The notes: generated from the sequence alone by a model not told the origin. A stretch of DNA of 64,000 bases from Clostridia bacterium (GCA_017399185.1 JAFQEA010000002.1:62001-126000); one strand, 5' to 3'. Numbered from the stretch's first letter, positions 50,792-60,361 are shown. Program-made: numbers and translations.

Positions 50792-51706
50792 TTAAGCCCA
50801 CATATAGTCGTCATCATTTGGTGCTTTGACTGTTTGCGGCTCACACTCACTTATGCTTAAGCCTAATTTTACTTGGTTTTCAGCACTATAACCACCCATG
50901 CCGTCGCTTCCTTCAGCATTGACTTCACCGTAAAAACGAACGCTATTTACGATTGCAGATTTTTCAGCGTATACAACTTCAAATTGGAAAATAGCGTCTG
51001 CAGCCTCGTATTCATCGGCATCTTCAAGCTTTAATTCAGCGTAAACCTTATCGCCGTCAAGATAGAAAATAGGTTCTCCGCTAAAATCAATGCCTAAAGC
51101 TTCAATAAGCGCGCCAAATATCTCCGTACCGTAAAAACCTTCGCTTACCAAATCGTCAAAGCCGTCAAAATCCATATCTTCTACAGGTTGCATAACCTTT
51201 ATTTCTTCAGTACTCTTTTCTCCGTCTACTTCTTCGGTCATTTTAGCTTCAATGTACGCAACGCCGTCAACCGCGATTATTTTGCCCTTAACCGATTGAC
51301 TCATTACGGCAACTTCCTCGTGGGAATTCCATTTGCTCTCACCTTCAGATACAACTTCAAACTCAAGCTTCATATTAATCCGTCCGCTTTTGGTAACGCC
51401 CATAACGCCGCTGAATTTGAAAGATTGCTTGGTGTTATATTCTCTTGTAGTTCCTTCACTTTCAGATTCTTCAACAATCTTAACGTCAATTTTATACCAT
51501 TGCTCCGTTAAAGATTCAAGTTTTGCAGTATCGGATTCCAAATAAGCGTTTTGCCTTTCAATAATATAGTTTCCGGCTTGATCAATGCTAACCTTTTCGC
51601 CGCTTGGCTTAATCTTACTTAAAACGTTGGTGGATTTTCCGCCGCCACAAGCAACTAAAGAAATCGCACATAAAACGGCTAATACCAAACTAATAATCTT
51701 TTTCAT
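50792..51706 (-). CDS. Lipoprotein of unknown function (twin 2)
   Basis: 304 residues with lipobox AISLVACGG. Its blocks (IKPSGEKVSIDQAGNYIIERQNAYLESD, EEIKVMQPVED, VRFYGEV) align along the whole length with the twin at 49724. Each copy has its own consensus promoter, so they can be regulated separately. Function unknown. Confidence 0.75.
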   Translation of the reverse strand: MKKIISLVLAVLCAISLVACGGGKSTNVLSKIKPSGEKVSIDQAGNYIIERQNAYLESDTAKLESLTEQWYKIDVKIVEESESEGTTREYNTKQSFKFSGVMGVTKSGRINMKLEFEVVSEGESKWNSHEEVAVMSQSVKGKIIAVDGVAYIEAKMTEEVDGEKSTEEIKVMQPVEDMDFDGFDDLVSEGFYGTEIFGALIEALGIDFSGEPIFYLDGDKVYAELKLEDADEYEAADAIFQFEVVYAEKSAIVNSVRFYGEVNAEGSDGMGGYSAENQVKLGLSISECEPQTVKAPNDDDYMWA

Positions 51707-51736
51707 ATTAATTCTCTCCTTATTTCGTTTTCTTTT

Positions 51737-51765
51737 ATTATATATTACATATATGCGCTTGTCAA
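51737..51765 (-). promoter_or_regulatory. Promoter of lipoprotein twin 2
   Basis: TTGACA (51760-51765), 17 bp, TATAAT (51737-51742) on the minus strand. Confidence 0.85.
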
Positions 51766-51819
51766 TACCTGACTAAAAATAAAATTGTTAACCGAGCAAA
51801 ATTTTATTATTCAAACTAT

Positions 51820-51848
51820 TGTTTTTTTTCAACTATTTATGCTATAAT
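51820..51848 (+). promoter_or_regulatory. Promoter of the anchored protein-mscS pair
   Basis: TTGTTT then, after about 18 bp, TGC-TATAAT (51843-51848, extended -10). It lies about 110 bp before the TTG start at 51957. Confidence 0.6.
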
Positions 51849-51913
51849 TTTTGTATATAATAAAAAGATGCGTTAACTTAAGTTACTTTCATCACCAAGC
51901 TTAAAATCTTCCG

Positions 51914-51943
51914 CATTATTCATTATTCACTATTCATTAACAA
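51914..51943. repeat. Heptameric repeat array
   Basis: ATTCATTATTCACTATTCATT-like heptamers just before a ribosome site (AAAGGGGGT), so the array lies in the 5' leader of the next gene. Confidence 0.6.
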
Positions 51944-51956
51944 AGGGGGTGGCACT

Positions 51957-53036
51957 TTGAACGAATTTAATAATTTATACGATGAATTCCCTAATCCTGT
52001 GGTTACCGGCGATTACACCAATAACGCCCCCACCAACACGGAAGTCAATTTTAAGCGTGAGCAAAACCAGATTGGCTCAAACGACCTGTCACGCCCGCTT
52101 AAAAAGAGCGGTAAAAACAAATTTCAATCGTTAGCGGCTTCTTTGATTGCTTTAATCGTTATCCCCGTAACGGGCATTGCGTCTTTAGGCACAAGCTCCG
52201 CCGCCCCACCAACAAGCAGTATAGAATCGGTTATCGAATCCCCTTCCACGCCCCACCCCGTAAAGCCGCTTCTGACAGAGTTTTACGGCGTTGACGTTCA
52301 GCCCGTCGTAAAGGAGCTTAAGCTTAATTTCACCTTGGACTTTATTGATGAAAAGAATGAATACAGCGAGTTTAAGGCTTACCTGTCGATAACGCCCGAA
52401 AACGCGCTAAATCTTTATGAAATCAGGGTAAAGGAAGGCGGTATATTCCCGCTTGATTTGGAATACGCAAGCCAGAATAACTCGTCGGTTGACTACAACA
52501 TCCCACCAATGCTTGACTATATTGAGCTTAATATCACCGACCCGACCGCACCCCAGACAATTGACCTTTTGGGCAGTGTGCTATCGCCTGAAACGCCCCT
52601 TAATCTTACGGTGGTCTGCACCCAAGAGACTGAAAACGGCGCTAAAACGGTTGAACTTTCCTGTGAAGAATACACCATTGATTACGAGCCGTTTGCCCAA
52701 ATTTATCTTTACGATGACGAGCCTATTGTTTTGGAGAATAAAAGTCTTAACTTATGCTTTGATATTTACGACTGGGTTTTCTCAAACGGTTCGGAAATAA
52801 ACTATTTATCCGATTACGTTGTGACTGTTACGGACGAAAACGGGCTTTCGGTCGTTTATGAAAGCCAATTTGCACCCTACCCAGACCAAATCGACTTGTC
52901 ACCATTACAGCTTACAGAAGGACAAACGACCACGCTTAACATAAAGATAACGGCAACGTCAATCTTTGCAAGCGACACCCCTTATCAAGTCACGCTGCTC
53001 GACCAGGATATAACAGGGCTTGTGGCTAAAAACTAA
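51957..53036 (+). CDS. Single-pass extracellular protein of unknown function
   Basis: 359 residues beginning with TTG, fixed by AAAGGGGG upstream. The N-terminal 55 residues are cytoplasmic, one membrane segment follows (about 58-80), then a Thr/Ser/Pro linker and three beta-sandwich-like parts (FTLDFIDEKNEYSEFKAYLSITPE, EEYTIDYEPFAQIYL, TLNIKITATS). No named domain. It precedes an MscS channel gene by 26 bp on the same strand, so the two are probably co-transcribed. Confidence 0.65.
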   Translation: MNEFNNLYDEFPNPVVTGDYTNNAPTNTEVNFKREQNQIGSNDLSRPLKKSGKNKFQSLAASLIALIVIPVTGIASLGTSSAAPPTSSIESVIESPSTPHPVKPLLTEFYGVDVQPVVKELKLNFTLDFIDEKNEYSEFKAYLSITPENALNLYEIRVKEGGIFPLDLEYASQNNSSVDYNIPPMLDYIELNITDPTAPQTIDLLGSVLSPETPLNLTVVCTQETENGAKTVELSCEEYTIDYEPFAQIYLYDDEPIVLENKSLNLCFDIYDWVFSNGSEINYLSDYVVTVTDENGLSVVYESQFAPYPDQIDLSPLQLTEGQTTTLNIKITATSIFASDTPYQVTLLDQDITGLVAKN

Positions 53037-53062
53037 TAAATCACCACTAAAGGAGAACATAA

Positions 53063-54103
53063 ATGACTAAAGCTAATAAAGAAAAACCAACCTTTGGCAA
53101 AGTTTTTAAAATTGCACTTATTATCTTTTGCGGGCTTTTGGCAATCGCAGTAGAAGTCTTTGGGCATTACCTTTTTGGCGAAGGCTCTATCTTTAACCGC
53201 GACATAAGCACCACTTTGCCACTACTTAATAAAATTTTCAGGGCGATACCTTCACTTATAAGGACTGCACAAATTATTTTTATTGCGCTTTTATTAAACC
53301 TTATTTTGAAAGGTATTTTGTACGGCGGGTTTTCAAAAAGCCGTAGAAGCACCACTATCGTTAAGCTTTTATGCAACTTTTTAAAGTGGGTTATAGCACT
53401 TGTTGCGTTGTTTATCGTTTTAGGTGCGTGGGGCGTTGACACAAAGACCCTTTTAGCCAGTGCCGGTATTTTAACGCTCGTTATAGGTCTTGGCGCGCAA
53501 AGCCTGGTTGCCGATATCGTTGCAGGGCTGTTTATCGTTTTTGAAAACGAGTATCAGGTCGGCGACATCGTCGTTATCGACGGCTGGCGCGGTACCGTTC
53601 AGGAAATCGGTATCCGTTCAACCCGCATTGAAGACGCGGGCGGAAATATCAAAATCATCAATAACAGTGCAATCACAACCGTAATCAACCAAACACGTCA
53701 GCTTTCACTCGCCACCTGTGTGGTTGGCATTGAGTACCAGGAAAGCTTGGAGCGCGTTGAAACGGTTATCCGCGATAACCTGCCGCTTATTAAGAGCAAA
53801 ATCCCTGCAATCTTGGACGGGCCGTTTTATAAGGGCGTTGACCAGTTAGCGCCGTCAAGCGTGAACCTACTGCTTTTGGCAAAGTGTAACGAAGCTGATA
53901 TTTACCAGGTAAAACGCGATTTAAACCGCGAAATCAAGCTTATTTTTGATAAAAACAATATCAATATTCCGTTCAGCCAGGTTGTTGTTAACGCACCGAC
54001 TGAAGACGTTAACACTCCGTCACTTAAAACCCAGATTGAAGCACAACGCTTTGTAAACGATCAAAAAATCCGTTCAAAGCATATTGAAGAAGAAGAAAAT
54101 TAA
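53063..54103 (+). CDS. Small-conductance mechanosensitive channel MscS family
   Basis: 346 residues: three or four membrane helices, the pore-lining TM3 (LASAGILTLVIGLGAQSLVADIVAGLFIVFENEYQVGD, with the Gly/Ala packing of MscS), then the beta domain (VVIDGWRGTVQEIGIRSTRI) and C-terminal alpha/beta domain. It opens on membrane tension at osmotic downshock. GGAG site before ATG. Confidence 0.92.
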   Translation: MTKANKEKPTFGKVFKIALIIFCGLLAIAVEVFGHYLFGEGSIFNRDISTTLPLLNKIFRAIPSLIRTAQIIFIALLLNLILKGILYGGFSKSRRSTTIVKLLCNFLKWVIALVALFIVLGAWGVDTKTLLASAGILTLVIGLGAQSLVADIVAGLFIVFENEYQVGDIVVIDGWRGTVQEIGIRSTRIEDAGGNIKIINNSAITTVINQTRQLSLATCVVGIEYQESLERVETVIRDNLPLIKSKIPAILDGPFYKGVDQLAPSSVNLLLLAKCNEADIYQVKRDLNREIKLIFDKNNINIPFSQVVVNAPTEDVNTPSLKTQIEAQRFVNDQKIRSKHIEEEEN

Positions 54104-54131
54104 TTTGATATTGTAATTTAAAACACGCAAA

Positions 54132-54170
54132 AAGCGGTTGGCCCGAAAGAGCCAACCGCTTGTTTTTTGT
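54132..54170. terminator. Bidirectional terminator
   Basis: AGCGGTTGGC/GCCAACCGCT stem followed by TGTTTTTTG, between mscS and the M3-like gene. Confidence 0.85.
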
Positions 54171-54177
54171 TTGTTAA

Positions 54178-56691
54178 TTAGTTGCTAGTACCAGCATTTA
54201 AAGCAAATGTATTTGCAAGCATTGAATAAATTTCTTCTTCGAACGTTGAAGATAAACCAGCGTATTCTAAAATTTCGGTAAAGCCAGCAGTTACGTAAAC
54301 GCTGCCGTCTTCATAACGATGTGCTAATTCTTCATTTTCGGTGAAAGCATAAAGCTTAAAGTATTTTTCTTTAGCTGCTTCAAGACCTTCGTTTTCAGCG
54401 ATAGCATAAAGTTCAAGTGAAGGAATCATACTCATTGCATATGCAATGTAGTAGCATGGTGATTCGATACAAACTCTTCTCCAGTAATCGTTAACACCAA
54501 GGTCAGCAAGACCGTAGCTTTCAGCGATTTCAGCAAATAATACATCGTATGATTTAGTTGCGTTATCGTATGGCGTACCGTCTGAATACTTACCTGAATA
54601 AACAACGTATTCAAATTCGTCAACACAAGTAGAAATTAACGTATTTGCAAATGATGAATAAAGGTTAGAGTAAATGATAGCATCATATAAAGCATTACCA
54701 CCTGCAGGAATCCAATTTCTTAAATATGATAAGAAAATCATTTCGTTACCTTGTGAGTGGATTTCAGCAACGTCTGTTGAAATGCTTACGCCTGGGTTAT
54801 AGCAGTAGTTATGATAGTGACCAAATTCGTGTACAAAGGTAAATGCACCGTTATAGCCAGGGCCGAAGTATAAGATACCAGTACCAGCATAATCAACGTA
54901 CCAACCGTAAGCACCACGATGTGAAGTACCCTTGAAGTAGTTACCGTTCTTGAATAATTCGTTTGCGGTGTTATAGTAGTTGATTTCTTTGCCGTGTGCA
55001 GAAGAAGTCATGGTCTTGAAGTAATCACCAATAGCTTGGGTTGCAATGTCTGAACCAAAAATTGAATCGCCACTGAATGAGTCGTAATAAAGTTTATCTT
55101 TGGTGGTGCTGTTAGAATAAGCCCCTGAAGCATTTTGCGCTCTTGAACGTAAGGTTGATGCAGCTTTATTGAAATATTGCTTAACGTAGTTACGCATCGT
55201 GTTGGTTTCTTCAGGTGTATACGCTCTGTCATGTTCATACATATACGCGTATTCCATATAGTTATCGAATCCTTTGATTTGTGCGTATTGGTTCTTAAGA
55301 GAAACAAATTCCCTGTATAAAGCATCTACGTTTTCGCCCGAAATATTAGAAAGTGCTCTATATTCGGTTTCGATTTCAGTAAGTCTGTTTTGGATTTGTT
55401 CGATTGTTTCGTCAGCGTATTGGTTAGAATATTCGAGTGCGATTTGGATTTCTTCTTCAGTCCAACCGTCTTCTTCGCTGAAGAAATATTCTCTGTACTG
55501 TGTATCGTAGATGAGCTTGTATAATCTGTAATAATCAGCGATCATTGCAGTTCTGTATTCATCAACGAAGGTATTATTTGCAGTGTTTTCTTCACTTGCT
55601 TTTACGCAGTATAAAATATATGCAACTTGGTATTGACCTGTAACAAATTCAAGGTAATCGCCATAAACGTCGTAAAAATCACGCTCAAATGCTTTGTTTG
55701 CAACGTATAAAGCGCTGTCTTTTACAAAACCGTGTTTTGTTTCGTCGTAAGGTTCAACAGATGCAAGGTGTGCTTCCATTGCTTCATAGTGTGCGTCGAT
55801 TTCTGCAACCTTTGCTTCGTCTAATTGGTAAACGAAAACGTCAGCGTATGTATTTAAAGATTCTTGACGTGCAGAGTTTAAGCAACCTTCTTCTTCACAT
55901 GAGTGGAGATAGAAATAATCGTCACCAAAGTCGTAAACACAATCCATCCAGGTTTCAATGTTTTTAGGAAGCTCTACTGATGCACTACCCCAAGTGAACA
56001 CTTTTTTCATAGTGTAAGAAGCCCTGATGCTAATTGGATAAGTATGGGTGTATTCAGCAACTAAACCGTCAACGATGGTAATTGTGCAAGAAGTCTTTTC
56101 GTCTTCCGTAATTGCTTCGATAGTAAAGTCGTTTTCGCCTTCACCTGCAGTAACCTTAACCGTTGCAGTTTTTTCTTCTTTAGCGTCAATAATTGCTTTA
56201 TATAAATCAGCAATGTATTGGTTTGCATCAAGGTCATAATCCGCAAAGACTGTTTCGCAATCGTCGCCTTCGTGTAAAACCTTGAAGGATTTATAAAGAC
56301 CGGTACGTGCATAGTTTTTCTCTGCGTTGAATCTTTCCATTGTTGCAGCAACAACAGATTCCTTGCCTTCGATTTCAGTAACAAGGTTATAAAGCTTGTT
56401 GACGTACTGTTTACCGTCACTGTGATGATAAGTAATTTCAGCCCCGGCAAAGTTTGCTTCATTATCGTAGTTATAAACTGCTTCTTGTGAAACCTTACCG
56501 CTCTTTTCAAGCGTTGTTGCAATCGTAAGCTTTGTTGGCGCTTCGTAATCTTCAGCAATTACTGCTTCATAAAGCTTTTCAAACTTTGAAAAACCTGATG
56601 AATTTTTTGTGCCGCTAGGGTTACCACAGCCTGCAAAAACACACGTTACAGCTACTAAAAGTAACAAAATAACACTTAAAGTTTTTTTCAT
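54178..56691 (-). CDS. M3-like metallopeptidase lipoprotein
   Basis: 837 residues from MKKTLSVILL; lipobox near Cys22 (FAGC). Residues to about 250 are a beta-rich extension (FSKFEKLYEAVIAEDYEAPTKLTIAT). The rest is a helical M3-type oligopeptidase with HEFGHYHNY near residue 617, the HExxH zinc site, and later NEMIFLSYL with the third ligand region. Surface-exposed M3 lipoproteins may trim peptides for uptake. The frame is open throughout. Its promoter is TTTACA-17-TATAAT. Confidence 0.82.
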   Translation of the reverse strand: MKKTLSVILLLLVAVTCVFAGCGNPSGTKNSSGFSKFEKLYEAVIAEDYEAPTKLTIATTLEKSGKVSQEAVYNYDNEANFAGAEITYHHSDGKQYVNKLYNLVTEIEGKESVVAATMERFNAEKNYARTGLYKSFKVLHEGDDCETVFADYDLDANQYIADLYKAIIDAKEEKTATVKVTAGEGENDFTIEAITEDEKTSCTITIVDGLVAEYTHTYPISIRASYTMKKVFTWGSASVELPKNIETWMDCVYDFGDDYFYLHSCEEEGCLNSARQESLNTYADVFVYQLDEAKVAEIDAHYEAMEAHLASVEPYDETKHGFVKDSALYVANKAFERDFYDVYGDYLEFVTGQYQVAYILYCVKASEENTANNTFVDEYRTAMIADYYRLYKLIYDTQYREYFFSEEDGWTEEEIQIALEYSNQYADETIEQIQNRLTEIETEYRALSNISGENVDALYREFVSLKNQYAQIKGFDNYMEYAYMYEHDRAYTPEETNTMRNYVKQYFNKAASTLRSRAQNASGAYSNSTTKDKLYYDSFSGDSIFGSDIATQAIGDYFKTMTSSAHGKEINYYNTANELFKNGNYFKGTSHRGAYGWYVDYAGTGILYFGPGYNGAFTFVHEFGHYHNYCYNPGVSISTDVAEIHSQGNEMIFLSYLRNWIPAGGNALYDAIIYSNLYSSFANTLISTCVDEFEYVVYSGKYSDGTPYDNATKSYDVLFAEIAESYGLADLGVNDYWRRVCIESPCYYIAYAMSMIPSLELYAIAENEGLEAAKEKYFKLYAFTENEELAHRYEDGSVYVTAGFTEILEYAGLSSTFEEEIYSMLANTFALNAGTSN

Positions 56692-56768
56692 ATTTATTGC
56701 TCCTTTTAAAAAATATTTCAATTTGACCTTTGGGCGAGTCTTATCGCTGCAAAGTTTAATTAACTCAA

Positions 56769-56797
56769 ATTATATCACTAATTACCGCGCGTGTAAA
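56769..56797 (-). promoter_or_regulatory. Promoter of the M3-like gene
   Basis: TTTACA (56792-56797), 17 bp, TATAAT (56769-56774) on the minus strand. Confidence 0.8.
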
Positions 56798-56798
56798 G

Positions 56799-56838
56799 AA
56801 AAAACAAGCAGGTAAACCCTACTTGTTTTATTTTTTTC
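56799..56838 (-). terminator. Terminator of uxuA
   Basis: AAAACAAGTAGGG/CCTGCTTGTTTT stem with a short loop, then TTTTTTC on the minus strand. A second hairpin (ACAGCATAAATGCTGT) lies just before it at 56845-56866. Confidence 0.75.
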
Positions 56839-56891
56839 ATATAAGACAGCATAAATGCTGTATTTTTGGTTAATTCAAAATTTTACGGCAA

Positions 56892-57923
56892 TTATCTTGT
56901 CTTTTCAACAGCTTCAAACAAACCGCATAAATATGCAGCGCCCAAGGCCCTGTCGTATAAGCCATAACCTGGTGTTGCCTGTTCGCCAAAAATGTTTCTG
57001 CCGTGGTCGGGTCTTACATAGCCGTCAAAGCCGTTATCAACAAGGTTTTTAACGATTGCAAACATATCAACGTCACCCTGGTGGGTTTGGTGACCGATTT
57101 CATAGAAATCGTGTGGGGTGGTGTGCTTAACCTGACGTAAGTGTGCAAAGAAAATCCTTGAAGCATACTTTCTTGCCATTTCAGGTAAGTCTTTATACTT
57201 GCCTGCGCCCAAGCTACCCGTACAGAAGGTAAAGCCGTTACGTGGGCTTGGTACGGCAGCAACAAGCTTATCATAACTTTCCATACCCGTAATAATACGT
57301 GGCAAACCAAACATATCCCAAGGTGGATCGTCCGGGTGGATAGCCATTGAGATACCCGTTTCTTCACAAACAGGCATAATGCCGTTCAAGAAGTAGCAAA
57401 GGTTATCAAAAAGCTGCTCGTGTGAAACGTTTTCGTATTCCCTTAAAAGGCTTGTAAGTTCTTGGTTTGTATAGCTTTCGTCCCAGCCCGGCAAGTGAAG
57501 ATTGTACTTGTCAAGCTTAAGTAAGGTTTCATGGTTATACGCCAAGCTTGTTGACCCGTCCGGGTGTTCGTAATATAAGTCTGTACGTAACCAGTCGAAA
57601 ACAGGCATAAAGTTGTAGCAAACGACTTTTACGCCAAATTTAGCAAGGTTGCGTAAGGTTTCCTTGTAGTTTTCAATGAGTTTATCTCTCGTCGGCTTGC
57701 CAAGCTTGATATCTTCGTGAACGGGAACGGACTCAATAACGTCCATAGAAAGCTCTTCCTTGTCACAAAGCCACTTTAAGTTAGCAATGCGCTCTTCATC
57801 CCAGACTTCGCCAACGGGAACGTCGTAAACAGCCGTTACAACGCCGTGCATTTTAGGGATTTGTCTGATATACCTTAAAGGTATAACGTCACCTTCACCA
57901 TACCAGCGAAACGTAAGTTTCAT
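56892..57923 (-). CDS. uxuA: Mannonate dehydratase
   Basis: 343 residues starting MKLTFRWYGEGDVIPLRYIRQIP, the UxuA signature, with VKVVCYNFMPVFDWLRTDL, SMAIHPDDPPWDMFGLPRI and HLRQVKHTTPHDFYEIGHQTHQGDVD holding metal and active-site residues. It dehydrates D-mannonate to KDG. It stands apart from the uronate cluster but completes the pathway. It has its own promoter. Confidence 0.95.
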   Translation of the reverse strand: MKLTFRWYGEGDVIPLRYIRQIPKMHGVVTAVYDVPVGEVWDEERIANLKWLCDKEELSMDVIESVPVHEDIKLGKPTRDKLIENYKETLRNLAKFGVKVVCYNFMPVFDWLRTDLYYEHPDGSTSLAYNHETLLKLDKYNLHLPGWDESYTNQELTSLLREYENVSHEQLFDNLCYFLNGIMPVCEETGISMAIHPDDPPWDMFGLPRIITGMESYDKLVAAVPSPRNGFTFCTGSLGAGKYKDLPEMARKYASRIFFAHLRQVKHTTPHDFYEIGHQTHQGDVDMFAIVKNLVDNGFDGYVRPDHGRNIFGEQATPGYGLYDRALGAAYLCGLFEAVEKTR

Positions 57924-58022
57924 AATGTTCTCCTATTGCCTAATTTTTGCAGGGCGTATGACCTTGCAAAAGGCCTTTTTAAGCGGTAAGCCAAATTACC
58001 ACTTATATCATTTATTGAAGCG

Positions 58023-58051
58023 ATTTTACCAAACCTTTACGGATTTGTCAA
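58023..58051 (-). promoter_or_regulatory. Promoter of uxuA
   Basis: TTGACA (58046-58051), 17 bp, TAAAAT (58023-58028) on the minus strand, about 100 bp before the ATG. Confidence 0.75.
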
Positions 58052-58140
58052 ATATATAATAGGCACTTTCTGGTCACCTTTATTCATTTTTTATGTATTT
58101 TTCGGCTGTAACGCAAAAAGTTCAATATATAACCGTTTTA

Positions 58141-58176
58141 AAAAAACGGTAAGGTTTATCCCCTACCGCATTTTTC
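58141..58176 (-). terminator. Terminator of the nitroreductase gene
   Basis: GCGGTAGGG/CCTTACCG stem, then TTTTTTT on the minus strand. Confidence 0.7.
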
Positions 58177-58198
58177 AGTGCTATATAAGTTTTTAAAA

Positions 58199-58708
58199 TC
58201 AGTCGATAATTTTAACCCGTTTTTCTTCAAACTGGGTGCGCGCTTCGGGGAACTCATCAGGATACCCAACGTGGATAAGTGCCATAGGGATATGATGCTC
58301 GGGCGCACCAAGAATAGCCCTTACCTTTTTTACGGTTCTCACCATTGGGTGCAAGCCGCACCAGCAGGTGCCAAGCCCAAGCCCCGTTGCGGTAAGCAAA
58401 ATATTTTCAACCGCAGCAGACACGTCCTGTATCCAATAGTCGTTAAGCTGCATCGGGAGCGCGCGCTTTGTGTCCCCGCACGCAACGATAATCAGGCTTG
58501 AATTTTTGTTTGAAAACCTACTCGCCTTTTTAAGCTGTGATAAAACTTCTTCATTTTTAACGACGTAAAAATGCCAAGGGCGTTTGTTGCAAGCGCTTGG
58601 TGCAGCCATCGCCGCATTTAAAAGCTTGTCTATTTGCTCGTCAGTCACCTTTTTATCAGTGAACTTTCTGACGCTTCTTCTTTTTAAAATTGCTTCAAAA
58701 ACTTCCAT
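58199..58708 (-). CDS. Nitroreductase family protein
   Basis: 169 residues: AILKRRSVRKFTDKKVTDEQIDKLLNAAMAAPSACNKRPWHFYVV binds FMN, and GLGTCWCGLHP is the distal FMN motif. A flavin-dependent NAD(P)H oxidoreductase; substrate unknown. It is at the short end of the family. Confidence 0.9.
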   Translation of the reverse strand: MEVFEAILKRRSVRKFTDKKVTDEQIDKLLNAAMAAPSACNKRPWHFYVVKNEEVLSQLKKASRFSNKNSSLIIVACGDTKRALPMQLNDYWIQDVSAAVENILLTATGLGLGTCWCGLHPMVRTVKKVRAILGAPEHHIPMALIHVGYPDEFPEARTQFEEKRVKIID

Positions 58709-58727
58709 AATTACCTATTTCTATTTT

Positions 58728-58765
58728 AAAAAGTGGGGCTATAAGCCGTTTAACGCATATTTTTA
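58728..58765 (+). repeat. Dispersed element directly after a stop codon
   Basis: AAAAAGTGGGG, CTATAAGCCGTTTAACGC, ATATTTTTA. It ends at the base before the stop codon of the TraX-like gene. Confidence 0.75.
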
Positions 58766-59491
58766 CTAATACAGCAGTAAAAGCTGCAGGGCATAAATTA
58801 CAAGCAGGTGCAGTGGGTAATATATATAAAACAAGTACTTGATTTTAAGCTTACCCTTTTCGCCGCTGTAAAAAATAAGCGGGATAATTGCTAACAGCGA
58901 GTACCATTGGAAATTGGGTTGAGCGATAAAATCAATGCCGTGCGGCGTTGTCATAATAGCGCTTGTACCGATAAGGCAGATACCTAACAGCAAAAGCTTA
59001 AGCCACTTTTTAGGCGCGATATAAATAGCAACCGGCGCGAGCACGCCCATAAATCCGTAGTCAAGGTCAAAGTCGGTATTTTTAAGATAAATCTTTAATA
59101 AATAATAGACTGCGTAAAGCGCGGCGGTTATAAGTGCAGGTACTGCGTACGCCCATTTGGATTTTTGCTTTTCAGCCCAAGAAATAGCATAAATGATAAT
59201 AACCGATAGCGAGAACACAATAAGTATGCTCATATACAGGCTGCCCATTGCAAAATAGTAAACAAGCTGACAAATAAGCCCCAAGCCAAAAATGAGTGCA
59301 AAATGCTTTGGCTTATTCCTTGTATATTTGCAGCCTTCAGCAATAAAGTAAGCAAATATCGGGAATGCCAACCGCCCTATTAATCTAAAGGGCAGATAGT
59401 CGTTTAAAAGCATAAGCCCAACGTGGTCCACCGTCATACAAACAAGTGCCAAAATCTTTAAGATATCGGCGTTAATTTTGAAATTTTTCAT
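58766..59491 (-). CDS. TraX-family membrane protein
   Basis: 241 residues with about seven hydrophobic segments. ILKILALVCMTVDHVGLMLLNDYLPFRLIGRLAFPIFAYFIAEGCKYTRNKPKH is the TraX family opening. TraX acetylates F pilin, but chromosomal homologues have unknown substrates. It ends with YYPLHLLVIYALQLLLLY. Confidence 0.85.
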   Translation of the reverse strand: MKNFKINADILKILALVCMTVDHVGLMLLNDYLPFRLIGRLAFPIFAYFIAEGCKYTRNKPKHFALIFGLGLICQLVYYFAMGSLYMSILIVFSLSVIIIYAISWAEKQKSKWAYAVPALITAALYAVYYLLKIYLKNTDFDLDYGFMGVLAPVAIYIAPKKWLKLLLLGICLIGTSAIMTTPHGIDFIAQPNFQWYSLLAIIPLIFYSGEKGKLKIKYLFYIYYPLHLLVIYALQLLLLY

Positions 59492-59494
59492 AGT

Positions 59495-59540
59495 AAAAAT
59501 ATTGAATAATCGACTTATAGGCCGATTTATTGATTATTTT
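59495..59540 (-). repeat. Dispersed element over the DUF3267 stop
   Basis: Minus-strand AATAAATCGGC, CTATAAGTCGATTATTC, ATATTTTT. The TAA stop of the DUF3267 gene is in its left end. Confidence 0.7.
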
Positions 59541-60120
59541 GGGTAGTGCCTGTTTTAGATAAAAAGGTCTGCTTTGGTCCCGTGTCACACATTAAAACGT
59601 CGCTTGGTGCTTTAAGCAAGGTTATCGTTCCGTAAAAATCCCCAACACAGCCGCCAAAGTGGCTTGCAAAAAGGAAAATTATCGCAAGCAAAAGTCCACC
59701 CTTCGGCAATAAAAGCATGGTTGGTATCATCCATAGACTATGTACCACAAATGGCGCTAAAATAGAAATTAGTGCAGTTTTTTTGTTAACGTAGCCTTCC
59801 TTCAAGCCGCAAAACGCAACGGTAAGCGTCAAGCCAAACGTTAGCTTTTGCTTTGTCAAAAGCTTATACGCAAGCCCGTGCAATAATTCGTGCGTGATAA
59901 TATACAGCACGTAACCAACAACCATAACGATAAAAAATACAATTAAGTCGTTAAGTAAAAACGTATAGCCTGCTAAAAGTAAAAAGTATAGCCCAACCAT
60001 TAGGCCGACCGTTAATAAAAGTGCAATAAGATTGAGCGTAAGCCCGACCTTTTTATTGGTTGCGTCAATAACCTTGTATTCCTTGTAGCCTTCAGGCGGT
60101 GTTTTGTAATAATTAGCCAT
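59527..60120 (-). CDS. DUF3267 metalloprotease-like membrane protein
   Basis: 197 residues with four to five hydrophobic segments. HELLHGLAYKLL is an HExxH zinc motif at the membrane face, followed by the DUF3267 pattern KLTFGLTLTVAFCGLKEGYVNKKTALISILAPFVV and a conserved downstream G-D region (GDFYGTITLLKAPSDVLMCDTG). Probably a membrane metalloprotease, substrate unknown. Confidence 0.85.
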   Translation of the reverse strand: MANYYKTPPEGYKEYKVIDATNKKVGLTLNLIALLLTVGLMVGLYFLLLAGYTFLLNDLIVFFIVMVVGYVLYIITHELLHGLAYKLLTKQKLTFGLTLTVAFCGLKEGYVNKKTALISILAPFVVHSLWMIPTMLLLPKGGLLLAIIFLFASHFGGCVGDFYGTITLLKAPSDVLMCDTGPKQTFLSKTGTTQNNQ

Positions 60121-60285
60121 AATATCTCCTTATATGCTATATTATACCAACAATGGCAAAACCTGTCAATATAATTTGTTTTTTTACAAAAATTCAAGCC
60201 CAAAAGTTGGCACGTTTTTGCTTTATAGCAAAGTTTTACTTGACTTTTGTGCATTTGTTGAGTAAAATATTTAAAAATGAATATC

Positions 60286-60359
60286 GCGGGTGTAGTACAT
60301 CGGTAGTATGCGAGCTTCCCAAGCTTGAGAGGTGGGTCCGACTCCCATCATCCGCTCCA
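60286..60359 (+). tRNA. tRNA-Gly (CCC)
   Basis: Cloverleaf read by hand: acceptor GCGGGTG/CATCCGC, D arm GTAC/GTAT, anticodon stem CGAGC/GCTTG with loop TTCCCAA (anticodon CCC), T arm GTGGG/CCCAT with loop TCCGACT, then T and encoded CCA. Confidence 0.93.
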
Positions 60360-60361
60360 AT

